A stretch of DNA of 64,000 nt. Origin: CAZENU01 sp965117035 (GTDB taxonomy: Bacteria; Chloroflexota; Dehalococcoidia; Lucifugimonadales; CAZENU01). Position numbers and translations under genes: made by a program. Below the pieces are notes generated by a model. The model ran no database searches and was not told where the DNA came from. It was given only the letters and a program-made list of their open reading frames with translations. The stretch is from NCBI GenBank assembly GCA_965117035.1, contig OZ220748.1, forward strand, positions 1,674,001-1,738,000, given 5' to 3'. This document shows, piece after piece, positions 16,629 through 25,975 of this stretch; position 1 is the stretch's first letter, and each line of letters opens with the position of its first letter.

Positions 16629-18287
16629 ATGACCGACCCCGTTCTCAGAGTCGTCCCGCTGGGCGGCCTCGGAGAGATAGGCAAGAACATGATGGCCCTG
16701 GAGTGCGATGGCGACATCGTCGTCATCGACGCCGGGGTGCTGTTTCCCGAGGAGGGGATGCCCGGGATAGACTTCGTGATCCCGGACATCACGTACCTGA
16801 GGCAGAACAGCGACCGGGTGCGGGCGGTCCTGGTCACGCACGGTCACGAGGACCACATCGGCGCCCTGCCCTACGTCCTCGCCGAGCTCGACGTTCCCGT
16901 ATACGCCTCGCGCCTCACGCACGGGCTCATCAGCGTCAAGCTGCGGGAGCACGGGCGGCTGAAGGACGCGCGGCTGAACGTGGTCGAGCCGAACACGCGG
17001 TTCAGGGTCGGGCGGCTCGGCGTCGAGTTCTTCAGGGTGTGCCACTCGATCCCCGATGCGATGGGCGTCGCGATCGGCACCCCGCTCGGGCTCGTCGTGC
17101 ACACCGGCGACTTCAAGATCGACCATTCGCCCGTCGACGGCAGGCGCACCGACTTTTCGTCCCTGGCGCGCCTCGCCGAGGAAGGCGTATTCCTGCTCAT
17201 GTCCGACTCCACCTACGCGGAGGTCGAGGGTTACACCCCGTCCGAGCAGGTCGTCGGCGAGGCGCTCGACAGGGTGATCGGCGACGCGCCCGGCCGGGTG
17301 ATGGTCGCCACCTTCGCGTCGCTGATCTCCCGCGTGCAGCAGGTGGTCGACGCGGCTGTCAGGCACGGCCGCAAGGTGGCCGTCGTCGGTCGCAGCATGT
17401 CGAACAACGCGAAGATGGCCGTCAACATGGGCTACCTGGACGTGCCGGACGACACGCTCGTGACCATCAACCAGGCCCGGCAGCTTCCCCTGGACGAGGT
17501 CGTCATAGTGGCGACCGGGGCCCAGGGCGAGCCGACCTCCGCGCTGGTCCGCATCGCCAACGGCGAACACCAGGACATCGAGGTGGTACCCGGCGACACG
17601 GTGGTGATCTCGGCCTCGCCGATACCGGGCAACGAGACTCTCGTGGCGAAGACGATAGACAACCTGTTTCGCCAGGGCGCCAACGTGCTCCACAGCCGCA
17701 CCGCGATGGTCCACGTGCACGGACACGGGAGCCGCGAAGAGCTCAAGATGATGCTGAGCATCCTCAAGCCGACGTACTTCGTGCCGGTGCACGGCGAGTT
17801 CCGCCACCTTGTCGCGCACGCGGCCCTCGCGCGCTCCACGGGCGTCGCCGAGCCCAACTCGATCGTGCTCGAGGACGGCGACGTGCTGGAGCTCGGCAAC
17901 GGCGAGCCGGTCCGGGCGGGACGCGTGCCGGCGGGGCACGTCTTCGTCGACGGCAACCACCGCTACGGCGCGGAGAGCGGGCTCATCGAGCAGCGGCAAC
18001 GGCTGTCGCGCGAGGGGGTCGCGTTCGTCACGGCCACCGTGGACAGGAAGACGCGCCGGCCGGTCGGGGCGCCGGCAGTGGCCTGCCACGGCGTGGTGGA
18101 GGCGCTCGACTACGAAGAGATGGTCGAAATCGCCGCACAAGAGGCCCGCACAACGCTAGAACGGCTATCTTCGAGTCGCCTAGAGTGGGACGAGTTGAAG
18201 GTCGAGGTGGCGCAGTCCGTCTCGAAGGTTCTCCACCAGGAGACGGGAATGAGACCCACCGTCCTCGTGTTGATCGAGGACGCCTGA
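16629..18287 (+). CDS. rnj: Ribonuclease J
   Basis: A 552-residue metallo-beta-lactamase/beta-CASP nuclease with endo- and 5'-3' exonuclease activity on RNA. The metal motif is HGHEDHIG (H71, H73, D75, H76), with the later ligands in HTGDFKID and in PVHGEFRHL, and the beta-CASP residues in MSDSTYAE. Length and C-terminal domain match RNase J. It lies between the DNA glycosylase and ftsK; linkage of rnj with ftsK is common in Gram-positive-type genomes. Confidence 0.95.
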   Translation: MTDPVLRVVPLGGLGEIGKNMMALECDGDIVVIDAGVLFPEEGMPGIDFVIPDITYLRQNSDRVRAVLVTHGHEDHIGALPYVLAELDVPVYASRLTHGLISVKLREHGRLKDARLNVVEPNTRFRVGRLGVEFFRVCHSIPDAMGVAIGTPLGLVVHTGDFKIDHSPVDGRRTDFSSLARLAEEGVFLLMSDSTYAEVEGYTPSEQVVGEALDRVIGDAPGRVMVATFASLISRVQQVVDAAVRHGRKVAVVGRSMSNNAKMAVNMGYLDVPDDTLVTINQARQLPLDEVVIVATGAQGEPTSALVRIANGEHQDIEVVPGDTVVISASPIPGNETLVAKTIDNLFRQGANVLHSRTAMVHVHGHGSREELKMMLSILKPTYFVPVHGEFRHLVAHAALARSTGVAEPNSIVLEDGDVLELGNGEPVRAGRVPAGHVFVDGNHRYGAESGLIEQRQRLSREGVAFVTATVDRKTRRPVGAPAVACHGVVEALDYEEMVEIAAQEARTTLERLSSSRLEWDELKVEVAQSVSKVLHQETGMRPTVLVLIEDA

Positions 18288-18378
18288 CGCCGCCCTGCCA
18301 CCGCCTCCCCGTGGGAGCTCGCCCCGCCGCGCGGTGCAGGGACGGGTCGAAATATCGAATCTGCCGGGGTTGGCGACC

Positions 18379-21093
18379 ATGATAGTACGTTCGGTTATCT
18401 CCTCCAAACTCTTCTGGACCTGCGCGCTCGTCGCGGTAGTCTGCGTGGGCGTCGCGTCGTTCGTGTTCGGCGGCCGCGTCGTCGGCCAGCTCGAGTCGGC
18501 GCGCGACTCCACGGTCGAGACCCTCGGCCTGGGCATCGTCCCGTTGTCGCTATGGGTCGCGACGGTGGTGGCGCTGGCGATCTGGAAGAGGGGATGGCTG
18601 CGTCCCTGGAACGTCTGGCTGGGCTCGGTCGCCTATCTGGCGGCCCTGTTCGCCGTACTCAGTTACTTCCGTCCCGACGAGGGTGCGCTCGCGGCGTTCG
18701 CCGCCCACGTCGACGCGTCTCTCGGCGGAACCGTCGGCGACGCTATCAGGGGCGAGTCCGCGTGGCTGGGCGGCCTGAGGGCGTTCGCGCTGGTAGCGGT
18801 CGGCACCGCGATAGCCGGTCCCAGCGTGTCATTGGATGTGCTGAAGCTGTTCGGCAGGGGCGCCTTGATGGTCTACGTGGCATTCGCCGTGGCGGGCGGC
18901 GCCGTGGCTTCGCTGTTCGGGGGTTTGTACAAGTCCGATCGCGGGTCCAGGACCGACGTCCCCGGCCGCCACAGCGAGAGCGAGGCGCTGCGCAGGGCGT
19001 TGGCGGCCCAAGAGGCCAACGCGGACCCCTTCCCGTACACGGGACGAGGCTCCGCAGATGAGCCCGACCGAGGCGATCTCTCCACCCTCGATCCAGTGTA
19101 TGCCGAGGCGGACGCCGTTTCCCAGGAGCCCGCGGACACGCCGGTATCTTCGATGGCGGACGAGACCGTGGAGGACGCGGTACCCGAACCCGTCATGGCT
19201 GGCGTAAACGGGGCAGCCGACCACGCCGACGCTTTCGCGGAGGACGCCGCGAAGATGGAGGCCGCTGGGGACGAGGAGTACGCAATGGCAACCGACCGTG
19301 AGCCCGCCGCGGACGCGATGGCGCAGCAGGCGGTTACGGTCGCCGAGCCACCGGATCCGGCGACTCACGACCCTGACGACGATGGCGGCCGGGCGGAGAC
19401 GGCCGCCGGCGCGCGCGGGCCGTCGCTCCCGACGGGCTCCGCCGCCAGGTACAACAGGTTCTGGGACCGGCCGGCGGCTGAGCCGCCGGCGGAGCAGAAC
19501 GGGCACACCGCCGTGCCGGTCGAGCCCACGTTCGCCGAGCCCGCTGAGCCCGCCGAGCCGGCGCCGGAGCCGGCGAAGCCGGTGCAGCGTGGGTCCTGGG
19601 CCCTGCCCGACCGGAGCATGGTCAGAAACGAGGACGAGGGCGGCATCTCCGACGAGGAGATGGCCCACACCAGCCAGACGATCAAGCAGACGCTCGCCGA
19701 GTACAACATCGAGGTCGAGATCGGGCAGATGAAGCCCGGCCCGGCCGTGACGATGTACGGCTTGATCCCAGGCTGGATACGGCGCTACAAGCAGGTCAGG
19801 GCGACGGACGAGAACGGCCGCCCCAAGCTGGACGAGAACGGCAAGCCCATCGTGACCAGGATCGAGAACAAGACCAGGGTCAAGGTCGACAGCATTATCT
19901 CTCGCGAGAAGGACCTCTCGCTGGCGCTCAAGACGCCGAGCATCCGAATCGAGACCCCGGTGCTCGGCGAGTCGCTGGTGGGAATCGAGGTGCCGAATCC
20001 CAGTCTCTCGGTGGTGACTCTCGGCAGGCTCATGGAGAGCCCCGAGTACAAGAAGATGAGGTCCAAGGCCAAGCTGCCCATCATCCTCGGCAAGGGCACC
20101 GGCGGCGAGCCCGTGGTCGTCGACCTGGCTTCGATGCCGCACCTGCTGGTCGCCGGCGCGACCGGGGCCGGCAAGAGCGTGTGCATCAACGCCATCGTCT
20201 CCTGCCTGCTCATGGAGAAGAGCCCCGAGGAGATGAGGCTCATAATGGTCGACCCGAAGCGGGTCGAGCTCACGCCGTACAACGGCATTCCGCACCTGGT
20301 CACCCCCGTCGTCGTCGAGTCCGACCAGGTCGTGGGCCTGCTCAAGGGCCTGATACGCGAGATGCTGAACCGCTACCGCCAGATGGAGGAGGTCGGCGCG
20401 CGGAACATCGAGTCGTTCAACCGGCGCCAGCCCGAGAAGATGCCGTACATCGTCGTGGCTGTCGACGAGCTCGCCGACCTGATGATGACCGCGTCCTTCG
20501 AGGTCGAACAGGCGCTCTGCCGCCTCGCCCAGCTCGGCCGGGCGACCGGCATCCACCTGATCATCGCGACGCAGCGGCCGTCCGTGGACGTCGTGACCGG
20601 TCTGATCAAGGCCAACTTCCCGACGCGCATCTCGTTCGGCGTCTCATCCCAGATCGACTCCCGCACAATCCTCGACTCGGTAGGGGCCGAGAAGCTGCTG
20701 GGCCGGGGCGACATGCTCTACCTCGCGGTCGACGCGTCGAGGCCGAAGAGGGTGCAGGGCGTGTTCATCTCCGACGAGGAGTGCGAGGACATCGTCGACT
20801 TCTGGCAGAAGACTCCCCGCGGGCCCGTCACCGACGTCGCGCTGCACGCCGTCGGCGACGAGGACGAGGCCGACGAAGCGGACAAGGAGGCCAACGGCGA
20901 ACGGGACGAGATGCTGCAGAAGGCTATCGACCTGGCGCAGCACCACAAGAAGCTGTCCACCTCGCTGTTGCAGCGCCGCCTGCGGATCGGCTACCCGCGC
21001 GCCGCGCGTTTGATGGACCAGCTCGAGGACGAAGGCATCGTTGGCCCGGGAGACGGATCGAAGTCTCGTGATGTTATAATGAACGAGGCGTAG
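18379..21093 (+). CDS. ftsK: FtsK/SpoIIIE family DNA translocase
   Basis: About 904 residues from ATG 18379; a GTG at 18334 would add 15. The N-terminus has about four to five hydrophobic membrane segments (residues 10-190). A long acidic, Pro/Ala/Glu-rich linker follows, with EPAEPAEPAPEPAKP-like runs. The motor has Walker A GATGAGKS at 593-600 and Walker B VVAVDELADL with D696/E697. The C-terminal gamma winged helix (LLQRRLRIGYPRAARLMDQL) would read chromosome polarity sequences. It pumps DNA through the septum for dimer resolution and segregation. The last codons contain a TATAAT that may serve the next gene. Confidence 0.95.
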   Translation: MIVRSVISSKLFWTCALVAVVCVGVASFVFGGRVVGQLESARDSTVETLGLGIVPLSLWVATVVALAIWKRGWLRPWNVWLGSVAYLAALFAVLSYFRPDEGALAAFAAHVDASLGGTVGDAIRGESAWLGGLRAFALVAVGTAIAGPSVSLDVLKLFGRGALMVYVAFAVAGGAVASLFGGLYKSDRGSRTDVPGRHSESEALRRALAAQEANADPFPYTGRGSADEPDRGDLSTLDPVYAEADAVSQEPADTPVSSMADETVEDAVPEPVMAGVNGAADHADAFAEDAAKMEAAGDEEYAMATDREPAADAMAQQAVTVAEPPDPATHDPDDDGGRAETAAGARGPSLPTGSAARYNRFWDRPAAEPPAEQNGHTAVPVEPTFAEPAEPAEPAPEPAKPVQRGSWALPDRSMVRNEDEGGISDEEMAHTSQTIKQTLAEYNIEVEIGQMKPGPAVTMYGLIPGWIRRYKQVRATDENGRPKLDENGKPIVTRIENKTRVKVDSIISREKDLSLALKTPSIRIETPVLGESLVGIEVPNPSLSVVTLGRLMESPEYKKMRSKAKLPIILGKGTGGEPVVVDLASMPHLLVAGATGAGKSVCINAIVSCLLMEKSPEEMRLIMVDPKRVELTPYNGIPHLVTPVVVESDQVVGLLKGLIREMLNRYRQMEEVGARNIESFNRRQPEKMPYIVVAVDELADLMMTASFEVEQALCRLAQLGRATGIHLIIATQRPSVDVVTGLIKANFPTRISFGVSSQIDSRTILDSVGAEKLLGRGDMLYLAVDASRPKRVQGVFISDEECEDIVDFWQKTPRGPVTDVALHAVGDEDEADEADKEANGERDEMLQKAIDLAQHHKKLSTSLLQRRLRIGYPRAARLMDQLEDEGIVGPGDGSKSRDVIMNEA
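21072..21080 (+). promoter_or_regulatory. Extended -10 candidate (TGTTATAAT) for accDA inside ftsK 3' end
   Basis: TG-T-TATAAT ends at 21080 within the final codons of ftsK, about 160 nt upstream of the accDA start. No good -35 is seen, which is normal for extended -10 promoters. Confidence 0.4.
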
Positions 21094-21240
21094 CGACTCC
21101 GGCTCCGGGCCCCCGTCCAGCCTCCGCGCTTCACTCGGCGGGCGTTCAGGCCGACTCGGCTAGGCCGCCCGCGGCGGAACGACTGCCCGACCCGCGAGCC
21201 CCCGGCTCCGGGACACGGCCTCTCACGGTGGAGCGCTCCG

Positions 21241-23091
21241 GTGGTTAGAAATCTGGCTGGCCTGCTCGGCTCAGCCTTACGCAGGGGCGACAGAGAGCCG
21301 CCCAGGACACCCGGTCGCGAGACATGCCTCGTCTGCGGTTCAGGGCTCGTGGACTCGGACCTCTACGACCGCTACCGCGTTTGCCCGACCTGCCGGTTCC
21401 ACTACAGCATGACGGCGCGCGAGCGGATCGACAGCCTCGCCGACGCCGGCACCTTCAAAGAGACCAACAGGTCCGTCACCTCGATCGACCCCCTCTCCTT
21501 CTCGTCGCGCGTCCCGTACCGGCAGAAGGTACTGCGCGACCAGCAGCGCACGGGATTGACCGAGGCGGTCGTGACCGGCACCTGCTCCATCGGGGGCACG
21601 CCGGCCGTGCTGATGGTCATGGACTTCGGGTTCATGGGCGGCAGCATGGGCTGCGTCGTCGGAGAGAAGCTCGCGCTCGCCTTCGAGCACGCGGCGAAAC
21701 GCCGCCTGCCGGTCGTGGCGGTGGTAACCAGCGGCGGCGCGCGGATCCAGGAGGGCGTGCTTTCGCTGATGCAGATGGCGAAGACCAGCTTCGCCACGAA
21801 CCGCCTCTACGACAGGGGACTCCCGTTCATATCGGTGCTCTCCAATCCCGCTACCGGACACGCGTACGCCAGCTTCGCCAACCTGGCCGACGTCATACTC
21901 GCCGAGCCGGGAGCGATCGTGGGATTGGCCCCGATGCGAACGATCCGCGAATCGAGCGAGGAGCCGCTTCCCGGCGGCTCACACACCTCGGAGTCCCACC
22001 TGTCCCACGGCATGGTGGACGGCGTCGTCGACCGGGGCAATCTGCGGGACCTGCTCGCCGTGCTGCTGGACCTGCTCGGTGCCCAGTACCGGATCACAGC
22101 CCGCAGGAAACGCGCGGTGACGGAGGCGGAGCCGCCGCGGCCGGAGGCGTGGGACTCCGTCCAGCTCGCCCGGCACGAGTCGCGCCCCACCGCCCTCGAC
22201 TACATCGGCCGCGTCGTCACCAACTTCGTCGAGCTCCACGGGGACCGCGCCCACGGCGACGACCCCGCGGTCGTCGTCGGGCTCGGCCATCTCGGCGGGC
22301 AGACCGTAATGGTGATCGGACAGGAGCGCGGCAGGGTCGACGAGGCCGTGGACCGGAACGACGGCAGGACATCCCCGGAGGGCTTCCGAAAGGCGCAGCG
22401 GGCGATCCGCCTGGCCGCGAAGTTCCGCCTGCCGCTGCTGACCCTGATAGACACGCCCGGGCCGTTCCAGAGCCTCGACGCAGAGCAGCGGGGACTCGGC
22501 AACTCGATAGCACAGACGATGTCGGCGATGGCCGCGCTCCAGTCTCCGTCCATCGCGGTAATCATCGGTGAAGGCGGCAGCGAGGGCGCGCTCGCGCTCG
22601 GCGTCGCCAACCGCGTGCTCATCATGGAGAACGCCATCTACAGCGTCATCTCGCCCGAGGACGCCGCGGGCCTGATCTACCAGGACCAGGAGAGGGCCGA
22701 GGAGGTCGCCGCCTCCCTCAAGCTGACCGCGCAGGACTGCAGGGAGATGGGCATGGTCGACCTCGTGGTGCAGGAGCCTCCGGGCGGAGCGCACAGGAAC
22801 CCGGACGAGGCCGCCCGACAGCTGCGCCGCGTACTGCTGCAGGAGCTCGCTCAGCTACAGACCGTCTCCTCTCGGCGGCTGCTGTCGGAGCGCTACAAGA
22901 AATTCCGCAAGATGGGCGAGTACAGCTCCCACTTCAGGGCGGCGATCGCCCGCGAGGTCAACTCGCTGCAGGGCCTGGTGGCCACCGGCGTCCGCCGCAT
23001 CGCCCGCCGCGGACGGCCCCGGCCGCTCCCGCAGGACGCGCCGGAAGCCCTCGTCGAAGCCGGCGGCAATCACCTCACCCAAGCCGAGTAG
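21241..23091 (+). CDS. accDA: Fused acetyl-CoA carboxylase carboxyltransferase, beta plus alpha (AccD-AccA)
   Basis: A single 616-residue chain joins both carboxyltransferase subunits, which transfer CO2 from biotin to acetyl-CoA to give malonyl-CoA. The AccD half (about 1-285) begins with a zinc ribbon, C29/C32 and C48/C51, then the FGFMGGSMG and SGGARIQEG acyl-CoA pocket motifs. The AccA half (about 300-600) shows GDRAHGDDPA, TPGPFQSLDAEQRG and GEGGSEGALALG. The start is a GTG. Fusion fixes the stoichiometry that other bacteria reach with two genes. The biotin carboxylase and carrier genes are not in this window. Confidence 0.95.
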   Translation: MVRNLAGLLGSALRRGDREPPRTPGRETCLVCGSGLVDSDLYDRYRVCPTCRFHYSMTARERIDSLADAGTFKETNRSVTSIDPLSFSSRVPYRQKVLRDQQRTGLTEAVVTGTCSIGGTPAVLMVMDFGFMGGSMGCVVGEKLALAFEHAAKRRLPVVAVVTSGGARIQEGVLSLMQMAKTSFATNRLYDRGLPFISVLSNPATGHAYASFANLADVILAEPGAIVGLAPMRTIRESSEEPLPGGSHTSESHLSHGMVDGVVDRGNLRDLLAVLLDLLGAQYRITARRKRAVTEAEPPRPEAWDSVQLARHESRPTALDYIGRVVTNFVELHGDRAHGDDPAVVVGLGHLGGQTVMVIGQERGRVDEAVDRNDGRTSPEGFRKAQRAIRLAAKFRLPLLTLIDTPGPFQSLDAEQRGLGNSIAQTMSAMAALQSPSIAVIIGEGGSEGALALGVANRVLIMENAIYSVISPEDAAGLIYQDQERAEEVAASLKLTAQDCREMGMVDLVVQEPPGGAHRNPDEAARQLRRVLLQELAQLQTVSSRRLLSERYKKFRKMGEYSSHFRAAIAREVNSLQGLVATGVRRIARRGRPRPLPQDAPEALVEAGGNHLTQAE

Positions 23092-23133
23092 TACCATTTC
23101 GTTCTGAGTACGCCGTGAATCGCCAACCGTAGC

Positions 23134-23152
23134 GGCGGGTTTGCAACCCGCC
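23134..23152. repeat. Single palindrome related to the 51.5-kb tandem array
   Basis: GGCGGGTT-TGC-AACCCGCC is a perfect 8-bp stem preceded by CCGTAGC. It is the same core (ccgtagcggcgggttt...) that forms the tandem units at 51546-51832, here as a solitary copy after accDA. Confidence 0.6.
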
Positions 23153-23322
23153 TTCCCCTGTGGGCCGTAGGAAGCATACGCAATTGCTCGTACATGGCCC
23201 GCATCGCGGTGTATCGGTAGAAGCTACCCGAGTCGCCGTCACGGTCTCGGAGGAGCCGCTGCGAACGCCGCGAGCTCCCACCGAAGAGCCTGAGTCGATG
23301 GAGCACTCCGGCGCGGACTGGA

Positions 23323-24165
23323 TCAGAGCCGTTGGGCGGCCATGATGATGTGGCTGCCGCTGTCCACGAGCCCTGGCCGGCTGTTCAACTCGCGCTCGAG
23401 CCTGACCACCGTAGACCATGCCTGTGGATCGCACATCACCTCATCAATTGTCGTCGAGTCCTCGTAGTCGGTCACGTTGCTTCCGGCCAACTCCAACGCC
23501 TGGCACCCGGGAAGCAGGCTACGAAGCTCATCGCTCGTATACATGTGTATCGGCGGCTGTTTCATATGCTCCAGTTGTGATGGGACTCCGTCCAGGTCAC
23601 CGTCCTGGAGAACACGCCATACTTGCTCGCGTTCCGGGTCCTTGAGAATATACATGGTCGGACGACGAACCAGGTTGGCGGCCGCGCCGTTCAGGCTCAT
23701 CACGCTGGTCAGGATGACACCTCCTCTCCGAACGACGCGAACGAGCTCAGAGGCCGCTCTGTATCTCTGGTCGCATACGTAGGACAGTGCTCCGCCATAG
23801 CAGACTACGATGTCGAAACGCCCGTCCGGGAACATAGACAGGTCCGCAATATCAGCGGACACGAACCCATCGACTCTCTCCAACACCCCTGCGTCATCGA
23901 GCCGCTTCTTGGCGGATCGAAGCTGGCCCTCCGATAGGTCCAGCGCCGTGACGGTCGCTCCCAGCTCGGCGATGACGATGCTGAATCTCCCGGGACCGCA
24001 GCCGGCATCCAGGACTCTCATGCCGGGACGTACGTAGCGCCTGACGAAGTCGGTGTGGATGATGCCCTGCAGACGGCCGTATGCGGTGGCTTCCAGCCTG
24101 GACCACTCGCGCTCGCCGTACGCGTCGTAGAAGGTCCGCGTGTAGTCGGCGTCGTATCGGCTCAC
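23323..24165 (-). CDS. Class I SAM-dependent methyltransferase
   Basis: About 280 residues with a Rossmann-type methyltransferase core. Motif I is VLDAGCGPGRFS, an acidic strand end follows (TALDLSEGQ), then the FDIVVCYGGALSYV and RVVRRGGVIL strands. GTG 24165 is preferred because AGGAG precedes it by 9 nt; an in-frame ATG at 24216 is possible but lacks a good ribosome-binding site. The substrate is unknown. Base composition is lower in GC than the neighbouring leuD, suggesting a later addition at the end of the leucine operon. Confidence 0.82.
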   Translation of the reverse strand: MSRYDADYTRTFYDAYGEREWSRLEATAYGRLQGIIHTDFVRRYVRPGMRVLDAGCGPGRFSIVIAELGATVTALDLSEGQLRSAKKRLDDAGVLERVDGFVSADIADLSMFPDGRFDIVVCYGGALSYVCDQRYRAASELVRVVRRGGVILTSVMSLNGAAANLVRRPTMYILKDPEREQVWRVLQDGDLDGVPSQLEHMKQPPIHMYTSDELRSLLPGCQALELAGSNVTDYEDSTTIDEVMCDPQAWSTVVRLERELNSRPGLVDSGSHIIMAAQRL

Positions 24166-24238
24166 CGGTGTGCGCTCCTGGCCGTTGGCGTGTAAGGGCC
24201 GCTTGCCGGCCAGCATCCTGGACGCGGGCGCGGCCGGC

Positions 24239-24847
24239 CTACGTATGCGGCAGGGCCGGGTGCCTGCGGGACTCGTAGACGGCGATGGCGTCCTCGTGCT
24301 GGAGGGTGAGCCCGATCTCGTCGAGGCCGTTCATCAGCGAGTACCGGCGGAACGGGTCGATGTCGAAGCTCTCGTCGACGGCCCCGGCGGAGTCATGGAC
24401 GCGTTGGGCGTCGAGGTCGACCGTCAGCTCGTAGCCGGGTACCTCGTGGGCGCTCGCGATCAGCCGCGCCACGGCCTCGTCTGGCAGCGTCACCGGCAGG
24501 ATGCCGTTCTGGAAGCAGTTGCTGTAGAAGATGTCGGCGAAGCTCGGCGCGATGACGCACCTGAAGCCGTAGTCGAGCAACGCCCACGGGGCGTGCTCCC
24601 TCGACGACCCTGAGCCGAAGTTCCGTCCCGCCACGAGGATGGACGCGCCCTCGTAACCGGCGTGGTTCAGCACGAAGTCCGGGTTGGGCGAGCCGTCCTC
24701 CAGGAAGCGCCAGTCGAAGAACAGGAACTGGCCGAACCCGGTGCGCTCGACACGCTTCAGGAACTGCTTGGGAATGATCTGGTCGGTGTCGACGTTCACC
24801 CTGTCCAGGGGCGCGACGATACCGGTCAACTGTGTGAAGGGCTGCAC
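24239..24847 (-). CDS. leuD: 3-isopropylmalate dehydratase small subunit
   Basis: A 202-residue small subunit of isopropylmalate isomerase (leucine biosynthesis), which forms the swivel domain that completes the LeuC active site. Typical segments are VDTDQIIPKQFLKRV, the GRNFGSGSSREHAPWAL loop and the SFADIFYSNCFQNGILP region. It starts with GTG at 24847, only 3 nt after the HepT-like stop. It is separated from leuC by three toxin-antitoxin-type genes, although leuC and leuD are normally adjacent. Confidence 0.95.
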   Translation of the reverse strand: MQPFTQLTGIVAPLDRVNVDTDQIIPKQFLKRVERTGFGQFLFFDWRFLEDGSPNPDFVLNHAGYEGASILVAGRNFGSGSSREHAPWALLDYGFRCVIAPSFADIFYSNCFQNGILPVTLPDEAVARLIASAHEVPGYELTVDLDAQRVHDSAGAVDESFDIDPFRRYSLMNGLDEIGLTLQHEDAIAVYESRRHPALPHT

Positions 24848-24850
24848 GTC

Positions 24851-25213
24851 CTAACCTCGCTGCTTTTCGTCCGCTTCCAACTGCTGCAAACAGGCGGAGA
24901 TAGAGGGCAGGAGTTCGGGAATCACGGCCGTCACCGTCTTCCAGACGATCTCCTGACTGATACGAAAGTACACGTGGGTCACAAAATTCCTCATCCCAAC
25001 CATGTCGGCCCACGGGACGTCCGGGAACCGCTGCCTGATCTCATCGGGAACGTTGCGGGCAGCCTCGCCGATGATGGTGATGTTTCGTTCGACGGCCCTG
25101 ACCGTCTTGACGTCGTCAACGAAGTCTGAGTAAGTCATCCCTCCGACAAATGCGACCGCACTCTCCATTGCGTCGCGGATGTCGCGGACATAGTCAAGGT
25201 GCGAGCGCGTCAA
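24851..25213 (-). CDS. HepT-like HEPN-domain toxin (DUF86)
   Basis: A 120-residue DUF86/HepT family protein, the HEPN ribonuclease partner of MntA nucleotidyltransferases. The family's Rx4-6HxY motif is present as R75-N-F-V-T-H80-V-Y82. The start is a TTG at 25213, which overlaps the end of the mntA-like gene by 20 nt. In studied pairs, MntA adds AMP to the tyrosine of this motif and silences HepT. The stop is 3 nt before the leuD start, so leuD is probably read through translational coupling from this gene. Confidence 0.85.
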   Translation of the reverse strand: MTRSHLDYVRDIRDAMESAVAFVGGMTYSDFVDDVKTVRAVERNITIIGEAARNVPDEIRQRFPDVPWADMVGMRNFVTHVYFRISQEIVWKTVTAVIPELLPSISACLQQLEADEKQRG

Positions 25214-25517
25214 TTTCGACCGCCTCACGGAGGACCCGAGCGCCGATGCGCTCCCGCAATAGGGACCTTGGTACGAGATCGACCTGCGTGTCCACGTAAC
25301 CACGCAATGTGCGTTGCAAGCTCGCCAGATCGAGCAGGCTGGGCGTGACGCTGAAGTCCACCAGCACATCTAGGTCGCTGTCGTCACGCTCCTCGCCGCG
25401 AACGTAGGACCCGAAAAGGGCGAGAGACGACACACCATAGTCCCGCCGCAGCTCGGGCATATGCTCTCGCAGGATGCGGGCGTACTCTGCCGCCTTGTCG
25501 GGAAGCGGATGTGTCAT
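25194..25517 (-). CDS. MntA-like minimal nucleotidyltransferase antitoxin
   Basis: A 107-residue minimal nucleotidyltransferase with the polymerase-beta signature GSx10DxD complete: G36-S37, then D48 and D50 in DDSDLDVLVDF. The family neutralises HepT by AMP transfer to its HxY tyrosine. The gene overlaps the HepT-like gene and lies 36 nt after the HEPN gene. It belongs to the cassette lodged between leuC and leuD. Confidence 0.87.
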   Translation of the reverse strand: MTHPLPDKAAEYARILREHMPELRRDYGVSSLALFGSYVRGEERDDSDLDVLVDFSVTPSLLDLASLQRTLRGYVDTQVDLVPRSLLRERIGARVLREAVEIDALAP

Positions 25518-25553
25518 GGCGCGGGTCTCGCTAGGCAGGGACGAGTCGTCAAG

Positions 25554-25907
25554 TCAGTCGGCGAGGGCCAGCATACGGTCTACGAACCGCTCGACCAACG
25601 GCCGGTCGGCATCCCGTTCGTAGTCCTCCATGTCGTCGTGGTAGAAGTTGCGGTGGAACTTCTCGGCCGCGAGGAAGTACGCCTCGATCAGGGGGTCGTT
25701 CTCCTCCCGCGAGAGCCGTATGACGGCGTTCTTGAGAGAGCGATGGGAGCGATGCTCCCACCCTCGGCGAAGGGCGACTGCCATCACCGCGTGCGCCGCC
25801 GCTCCCCAGAGCTTCTCCGACGCCTGAACCAGATCGTCCGCCGCGAACTCCCTGTCGGCGGCATCCAGGAACTCCCGCGCCGTCTGCGCGTGCTCTTTGG
25901 TCAGCAT
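25554..25907 (-). CDS. HEPN/PaREP1-like helical protein
   Basis: A 117-residue all-helical protein with the pattern of HEPN/PaREP1-type proteins: a first helix with AREFLDAADREF, a second with ASEKLWGAAAHAV, and a late AEKFHRNFYHDDMEDYE containing an RNxxH motif reminiscent of the HEPN catalytic motif. GGAGG precedes the ATG. It precedes the MntA/HepT pair in the same orientation and may be a second effector or a regulator; its role is not known. Confidence 0.7.
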   Translation of the reverse strand: MLTKEHAQTAREFLDAADREFAADDLVQASEKLWGAAAHAVMAVALRRGWEHRSHRSLKNAVIRLSREENDPLIEAYFLAAEKFHRNFYHDDMEDYERDADRPLVERFVDRMLALAD

Positions 25908-25975
25908 CCGTGATTCCTCCGCGCTACCGAGCGCAACCTCGATCGCGGTCTCATGCTAGAGTTTACCTTGATCGG

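Noticed and set aside
19470..19620. Repeat-like Glu-Pro-Ala stretch in ftsK as a tandem repeat or inserted element
   Set aside because: Acidic, proline-rich linkers of this sort are normal for FtsK and the DNA is not a regular repeat.
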